From contig JAFKAC010000001.1 of the NCBI GenBank assembly GCA_025766275.1, forward strand, positions 1 to 64,000: a DNA stretch of 64,000 bases, written 5' to 3'. Below are positions 58,728 through 64,000 of the stretch, piece after piece (positions within the stretch are counted from its first letter, which is position 1; the number at the start of each line of letters is the position of its first letter). The notes beneath the pieces are model-generated. The model did no database searches, was not told where the DNA came from, and saw only the letters and a program-made list of their open reading frames with translations. This DNA is from Lactarius indigo. Lineage: Eukaryota; Basidiomycota; Agaricomycetes; Russulales; Russulaceae. The translations under genes were made by a program, and so were the position numbers.

Positions 58728-59765
58728 ATGTCTCCTGCACAGTTCCCGGACAACTCACCTGACATCATCAATGGCGTTTACGAAGTGGCGAGCCATCATG
58801 TTGGGAAAGGCCTTCTCGACATTATTCGGGACAGGTTCACGGATGGCAAAATACGAAGTGGCCACTATTACTTCAATCGAACACGTTCATTGATTCGACA
58901 ACACTATCCGGGGCTACCACTCAAAGATCAAAATACCATTCATTTCGAATTCGTGAAGTGAGTTTTGCGAAGCTCATCTAGGACAACGTGACTAAAGTTC
59001 AATGGGACAGAGTGTTAGGTGTGCAAGAGGAGTTGGAAGGTGCCCAGGGCAATGTATTCAAAAATTATGCTCGGGCTCGCAAATACAAGCGTATCTCTAA
59101 AGACACATTCAAAATCGTCGAGGTAACTCCTTGTCCCTGCCACAGAACGCGACTTGACTCGCTCGACTCTTCGTAGCGTGCCTCTAATCGAAGCGTTAAC
59201 AATAATCTTTTCGACCAGTTTTCGGAGGCCTTGGGCGGGAGACGTACGCTCGCTCACTCGCTCATTTTCAAAGGAGCTAATGCTATTTACTAGCCACTCA
59301 ACCACCCGGTCCATCCTCAACAGGCCCTCAACCACCCCAAACAGGAACCACCAGCACCCATAGCAACCCTTTCAGCGACTCCCACGCAGAACCTACGCTA
59401 ACTGATATAGACGTCGGCAATCTGAATGAAGTGGAGTTGTCCACATTTGCATCAGAAGCTACGGGAGGTCAGTCTATAGTCTCCGCTGGGGTGCTGCCAA
59501 TGAGGCTAATTATGTCTCCAGAGGCGGCCGCCATCATAGGACTGCATCGTCGAGATGGAACTACACAGGAGGTCGTCACCACTTTCCTATCTGAAGCCAG
59601 GGAAGGTTATATGGCAGAAGAGGAAGGTGAGATGCTTCCACCTGTTAAATTGGTTTGCGACTGACACGTTGGCCAGCTGAAACGCGTACAGTTGCCTCAT
59701 TTGACACCTCTGGTTGTGCAGTGCTGGGCCCGCATTCAGAGGCTGGTGACGATGCGGGTCGATGA
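58728..59765 (+). CDS. S-family protein S3 (unrecognised; paired with kinase K3)
   Basis: Five exons, 58728-58957, 59011-59122, 59177-59243, 59294-59626 and 59677-59765, give 276 aa with all phases consistent; this is the best-preserved member. Exon 1: DIINGVYEVASHHVGKGLLD and SGHYYFNRTRSLIRQHYPG. Exon 2: a Gln/Glu-rich helix then ARKYKRISKDTFKIVE. Exon 3: SVNNNLFDQFSEALGGR. Exon 4: a Pro/Thr linker with SNPFSDSH (an NPF motif), NEVELSTFASEATGG and SPEAAAIIGLHRRDGTTQEV, then the acidic AEEEG. Exon 5: AETRTVASFD, GPHSEAGDDAGR. It is soluble, with no signal peptide. The function is unknown to me; the constant divergent pairing with a kinase suggests a kinase-linked partner or substrate (inference). 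Confidence 0.75.
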
Positions 59766-61819
59766 ATGGAGCCTGGGCGGGCCGCGGGACGTGCCCAGCG
59801 CCATACTTGACGTCCTTTCCTTGTGTTCTAGTACACTATACCCTCAGTAGTGAATTATATGGACTTTATTGCATTTTGTCTCCCTTGAGCAGGCGGTTTC
59901 CCACCTTCTCGCTACACAAAAAAAAAAGAACCACAGACTAATAGACGCACCTGTTGAATATGATCCTTTCGGCGTCAACCCCCATCCCTCCACCGACAAA
60001 AATCCAACACAGAGCCCGATATGGCCAAAGGGTAACGGTGTTCCGCCAGTCGCTAAACGCTACGAGACCACGGCGGTAAAAGGAAGAGATGAGGGGCCAA
60101 TGGAATGCCTAGGGGGCGGGGGGCGGGCGGTAAGTCTGGGAAGGGGTCACGTAACCAATATCCTTGGTCCTAGTTAGTGTACGCGTCCCCCCGAGCCTGT
60201 TCGTAGCGCAGGGAAGGGAGGGAGGGGGAATGGAGATACGGGGTGTTGGAATACCCCCGCTCAACCAGGGCAGCCAGACCCCGTAATTCGCCACATCATT
60301 TCATCACACGCGCGCTCATTTTTTTTTTTCTTTCAGACTTTCGTATATCAAGCCCCTTCATCAAATGCCCCAAATACAGGCCCTCTCCGCTACAGCTGAG
60401 CCCACCGATCTCCCGCGGGCTCAGCTAAGGGGGTGCACATAGCTAGGCATTCATCGAACCCACTGTCCGTCCTGGCAACTGTATATTGAATGGGGCGGAA
60501 ATGCGCTAGAGGGTATATACGGAGACGCCGTTGTTAGCCGATACACCTTGAACGTTTTTTTTTTGTTCACTCTTGTCCGCTTTTGGGAAGCATGGAGTCT
60601 GTGCACACCACAAACGCGGCCGATGGGGAACTACGCCGACCAGATGTCATTGATACATAAAGTGATCCAAGACTCGGCTGGATAATCTGGCACCACAGGG
60701 CAGGAAAGACCATATCCCATGCCAATCGATGTGCGAGAAGATGTAACGACCTCGCACCAAGTAGTGAAACATTTCGGACGAGAGGTGTGGCACGATAAGA
60801 CGTACTGTACTATGGTAGCCAAACAATTGATAGCGCAGAGCTGAGCGCCTTGTCCAACTCGTTTCCAGTGATGGGATTTCGGACTCCGATGGATTCTCCC
60901 CAGTGCGCTGTCGACCCCCCAAATACGACGACGTGAACACTGCGGCCACCATCTGTATTTTTTTTTCCCGTATCGTTCATTAGCCTCTAGCGCCTGCCAG
61001 ATGACGACTCCTCAGAACTACCCACACTTACCCTCTCGCGGTGGCTAACACCTTTTCGGCTTGACGGATCACTACGTGTCAAGATTGCTGGCACCAGAGC
61101 TCGTCGATACTCGTCTTCGAAGACCATCAGGGCGTTGCACCTGATACAATAGACTCCTTTTGTTTCCTTTGCAAAATGGGCGACACAGCGGTACGTCAGT
61201 GACAGATAAAGGTGGCGCGGTGGCTACCTGAAGGCCTGATTATATTTTTGTTAGTTGCAAAACACTCCTGCAGACTGGTGCGGTCAACCTACCCGTCCTC
61301 CCGCCGGCGCCGATTGACCTGAAAACGAGCAAAACAAACACCTGCAGGGCCGATAGTCGCCATAGGGCCCCCGACCACGGGCGCTTGTAACATACCCCGT
61401 TTTTCGCCAGGCCCAGTAGATCATCGAAAAACGATCTGTGTACTCTCTCCTTCGCTGATACGTGCATCAGCTGCTGGACATCTTACGCACACTGGTTCCC
61501 TCTGCGGTGAGTACCAGTCAACTTCCGTTGTCGCGCTACTCTCCGTCTCTCTTCCCCAATCAAATACACCGTGGCGTTGTATAAGCAGGCATTGAAGGGT
61601 GATGTGATGAGGGGGCGGTGCGAGGCAGCCGTCGCTCCTTGTGACGACGTATACCGTGTGCATGTCTTTGTCTCTAGATAAGAACACGAGTGTGCCACTG
61701 GCTATTGAAAAAAAGAAATCATACTGTAAAAAACCACCAGCCTGCTTGAGTGTCGAACCAACCTGTTGGTCTTTTTTTTTTCTTTCTATTTCCGTGCAAC
61801 CCCGATGAGAGGCTTTACC
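59766..61819. other. Downstream part of the K3/S3 unit
   Basis: About 1.2 kb matching the S2 downstream region, then unique sequence. The minus-strand frame that is open downstream of S2 (ELRGQTTLFGRG) appears here as ELRGLAALVERG with stops. No gene supported. Confidence 0.5.
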
Positions 61820-62340
61820 GTAATAGGAAATTTGATTTGAAATTCGAACTTGTTCAAACTCCGCTCCAGACCAAAGCTGGAAAACCAATCCCGCATCGCC
61901 CACTCACACAGCGCAGCGCATATCGGTTTCTTTCCAAGAGGCAGGTGGGCGTGTCAAACCAAGTCTACATGGATTATTTTAAAATGCTACTCGCTTGCGA
62001 CTTCTTTCGACTTGTTGCGTCCTCACAAACCGCCCGCCAGTGAACCAGGCTGTAGCAAGCATATTCGACGAACGGAGAAGTTGTTGCTGCTGTGATTCGG
62101 GTTCCTCATCGTTGGGTTTCGATCATGGCTCGAGCTCATACCCCGTCCTTGTGCACAAGTTACCAGGCAGGCGGCAAGGGCCGTCGAAGCGAGGACTGTG
62201 GGGCGAAAGAGACGTCGCCCGTCGGGGCTTTCACCATGTTGGGCTCAATGTGGCGTACTGGATTAGCCGGAGGTGTGCAACGGTCCTTCAATAACTTCAA
62301 TTTGCAATATGCCAGACCTTTTGCCAGTGACCAGACGGGG
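61820..62340. repeat. Decayed repeat block, copy 2
   Basis: Matches 55855-56390 in order. In the K3 unit the block lies outside the kinase; here it lies next to S4 with no kinase between. Confidence 0.6.
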
Positions 62341-62996
62341 TTTGTCCCTACCGACGTATATTAATATGCATGCGTACTCTCTGCGCTGATGGCTGTCCTT
62401 GTACGCGCCCTGTCGAAGATTTACAGAGCCCATGCTACGAGTTATGTCACTTTTCTCTTATTTTCGTATGCAGAGTCGGTGTTGACCGTTTCAAAGCTCG
62501 TCGGAAAACAACAAAGAGCCGTCTCACATAAGGCCCGTACCAATTGTCTTTTCACTTACTACTTTGTTTTTTTGCGTGCAAAGGCGACCGATGCCATGAT
62601 TATGGTGGGTGACAGACGGGACTAACCCATCGATAGGGCACGAGTACAGTATCAGCAACAAATGTTCTCGTTCATGTCTTGTAGTAGTCGTCTTCGTCTT
62701 CACCACGTACATTGAGTCGTTCAGGTTCCTCTTGTGTCGATCCTCTTATTCCTTCAATCTCAGGAACGGAAGCGCCCAGCTTTGGCGGGACTGGTACCAG
62801 GTTTTCTGAAGTGTGAAGGTTACCTTATCTTTTGGAAAACATCCCCAGCATTTGAGACTACGGACAGCGACACTAGCATTACTTGATTCGCCATATTTAA
62901 GACTTACAACCTCAGTGTTACTGGGTACCCTGCCTCCCCTCCCCTCTTTGATTTTAAAGTTCCGCAGGCCTGGGCCCAGATCACTATATCACCTCG
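62341..62996. other. S4 upstream region, kinase missing
   Basis: From about 62700 the sequence matches the promoters of S2 and S3 (GTTCCTCTTGTGTCGATCC, GGGACTGGTACCAGGTTTTC, GACTTACAACCTC, AAAGTTCCGCAGGCC). No AgaK1 motif can be read on the minus strand here. Confidence 0.55.
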
Positions 62997-63842
62997 ATGT
63001 CTACCACGGACTGCTCCCCTCAGATCAGCAATGGTGTTTCTGGAGTGACGAGTCACCATGTCCGGAGGAGCCTTGTCGACGTTATTCGGATCATTGCAGC
63101 GGGCGTTGCTCTACGTTACTACTTCACGAGTCGATCGCATGATTTGCGTCAACTAAGTCATGCACCGCTACCGCAAGAGAAGCACAAGTCTGTCTCTAAA
63201 GAAGTGTTAAAAATCGCCAAGGTAACTCTTTGTCGCTAGCGCGGTAATGCGGATTGATTCTTCGTAGCTATCTTGCCGTCGAGCTATTGACGACAATCTT
63301 ATTGCGCAAGATTGGGGCGGGGGAGGTACTCACTCTCACTCGTGCACTTATTTCAACGGTTTAACGCCCTTCTGGTCATTCGTTCACCCCCAGTAGGAGT
63401 CGCCGCCACTCTCAGAAGCCCCTTCAGCGGTCCCCATGCGGCACCCGCGCCAACAGATGTCAGCAACCCGAACCTGGTAGAGACGCCTTCAATCCGGTTG
63501 GAACATACAGGAGGTCCGTCTACGATCTCTTTCATAGCGTTGGTGATCCAGAAGCGGCTGTCGCATTTAGAATTGCATGGTCGGGACGTGTTCACACAGC
63601 AAGTCACTGTCACATTTCCACCTGAGGTTGTTGTGAGCGACAGAGAGTGTGAGCTGGGCCTCACTTAGTATAAAATAAACCGTTTTTAATAGGCTGAATT
63701 TGGTTGACCAGGTGAATTGGTATTGGTCCCAATCCATTCTGGCAGTGATGTCCTTGGCTCTCGTTCAGATATTCACTTGGATATTCATGACGGGACGATG
63801 AGAGAAGCAGACGACGGGTGCGGGTTTTGTACCGCGACTTGA
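62997..63842 (+). pseudogene. S-family gene S4, degenerate
   Basis: Exon 1 starts QISNGVSGVTSHHVRRSLVD, as in S2 and S3, but the end of exon 1, intron 1 and most of exon 2 are deleted so that RYYFTSRSHDLRQLSHAP runs straight into KHKSVSKEVLKIAK, followed by a GTAACTC donor. The exon-3 remnant (RRAIDDNLIAQD) and exon-4 remnant (SPFSGPHAAP, then HLELHGRDVFTQQV) are shortened. After about 63690 an exon like the S1 last exon can be read (SDVLGSRSDIHLD), ending at a TGA at 63840-63842. The frame across introns is not demonstrable, so I treat it as a pseudogene or strongly altered gene. Confidence 0.6.
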
Positions 63843-64000
63843 TGTATTTTTTTGGTGTGCTCGTATTTCATACCCTCGCCAGTGTATTGTCTTGCTTGTA
63901 GGGGGGGAAGAGTAACATAAACTACTGTAGTAGACGCACCTGCGGGATTTGACCACCTAGCCCACATACCCATCTCTCCCTTCACTGACGTAACGCCCAA
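63843..64000. other. Right edge, continues the S4 unit
   Basis: The AGTAGACGCACCTG block at about 63928 matches the regions downstream of S2 (about 51788) and S3 (about 59938), so the duplicated unit runs past the window. Confidence 0.5.

Larger units (their letters stand above)
56700..61000. repeat. Segmental duplication, K3/S3 unit
   Basis: Counterpart of 48519-53275: 3' flank, K3, shared promoter, S3 and downstream block, with the repeat-R fragment near its right end. Confidence 0.75.

Overview
The window looks like nuclear DNA of an agaricomycete fungus (Basidiomycota), probably a wood- or litter-decaying species of Polyporales type. The evidence is the many 45-80 bp GT-AG introns and several basidiomycete-typical families: DUF1996, DUF6535, an alcohol-oxidase-type GMC (AA3_3) expansion and AgaK1-like kinases. 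All family assignments were made by eye from translated exons; no database search was run.

Layout. Positions 1-13.4 kb (+ strand) hold single-copy genes: a secreted DUF1996 protein with one apparent 1-nt frameshift, a SAP18 subunit with an RGG/RS tail, a NADAR-domain protein with a myristoylation-like N terminus, an unrecognised Pro/Ser-rich protein and a DUF6535 membrane protein. Positions 13.9-38.4 kb (- strand) are a head-to-tail array of six apparently intact 15-exon alcohol-oxidase-like genes, called A-F here, each about 614 aa. The array is littered with decayed copies: a lone last exon at 10.7 kb, a lone first exon at 29.5 kb and two gutted copies at 33.4 and 38.9 kb. E and F, each with a gutted copy next to it, form a tandem segmental duplication of roughly 5 kb. 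A PP1 regulatory inhibitor-2/GLC8 gene (- strand, 39.8-40.9 kb) closes the array.

Positions 44.1-64 kb hold a second amplified locus. An AgaK1-like kinase (- strand) is paired divergently with a small unrecognised multi-exon gene (+ strand, 'S family'). The pair occurs three times: K1/S1, K2/S2 and K3/S3. A fourth S copy (S4) lies beside flanking sequence shared with K3 but has no kinase, and another kinase relic lies at 55.6 kb. This repeatedly co-duplicated kinase/S pair is the best candidate for an undescribed system here.

Two microexons stand out in the oxidase array. All six copies carry the catalytic histidine on a 20-nt exon and an Arg/Ser-Trp-Pro-Lys segment on an 11-nt exon, and both keep the reading frame exactly.
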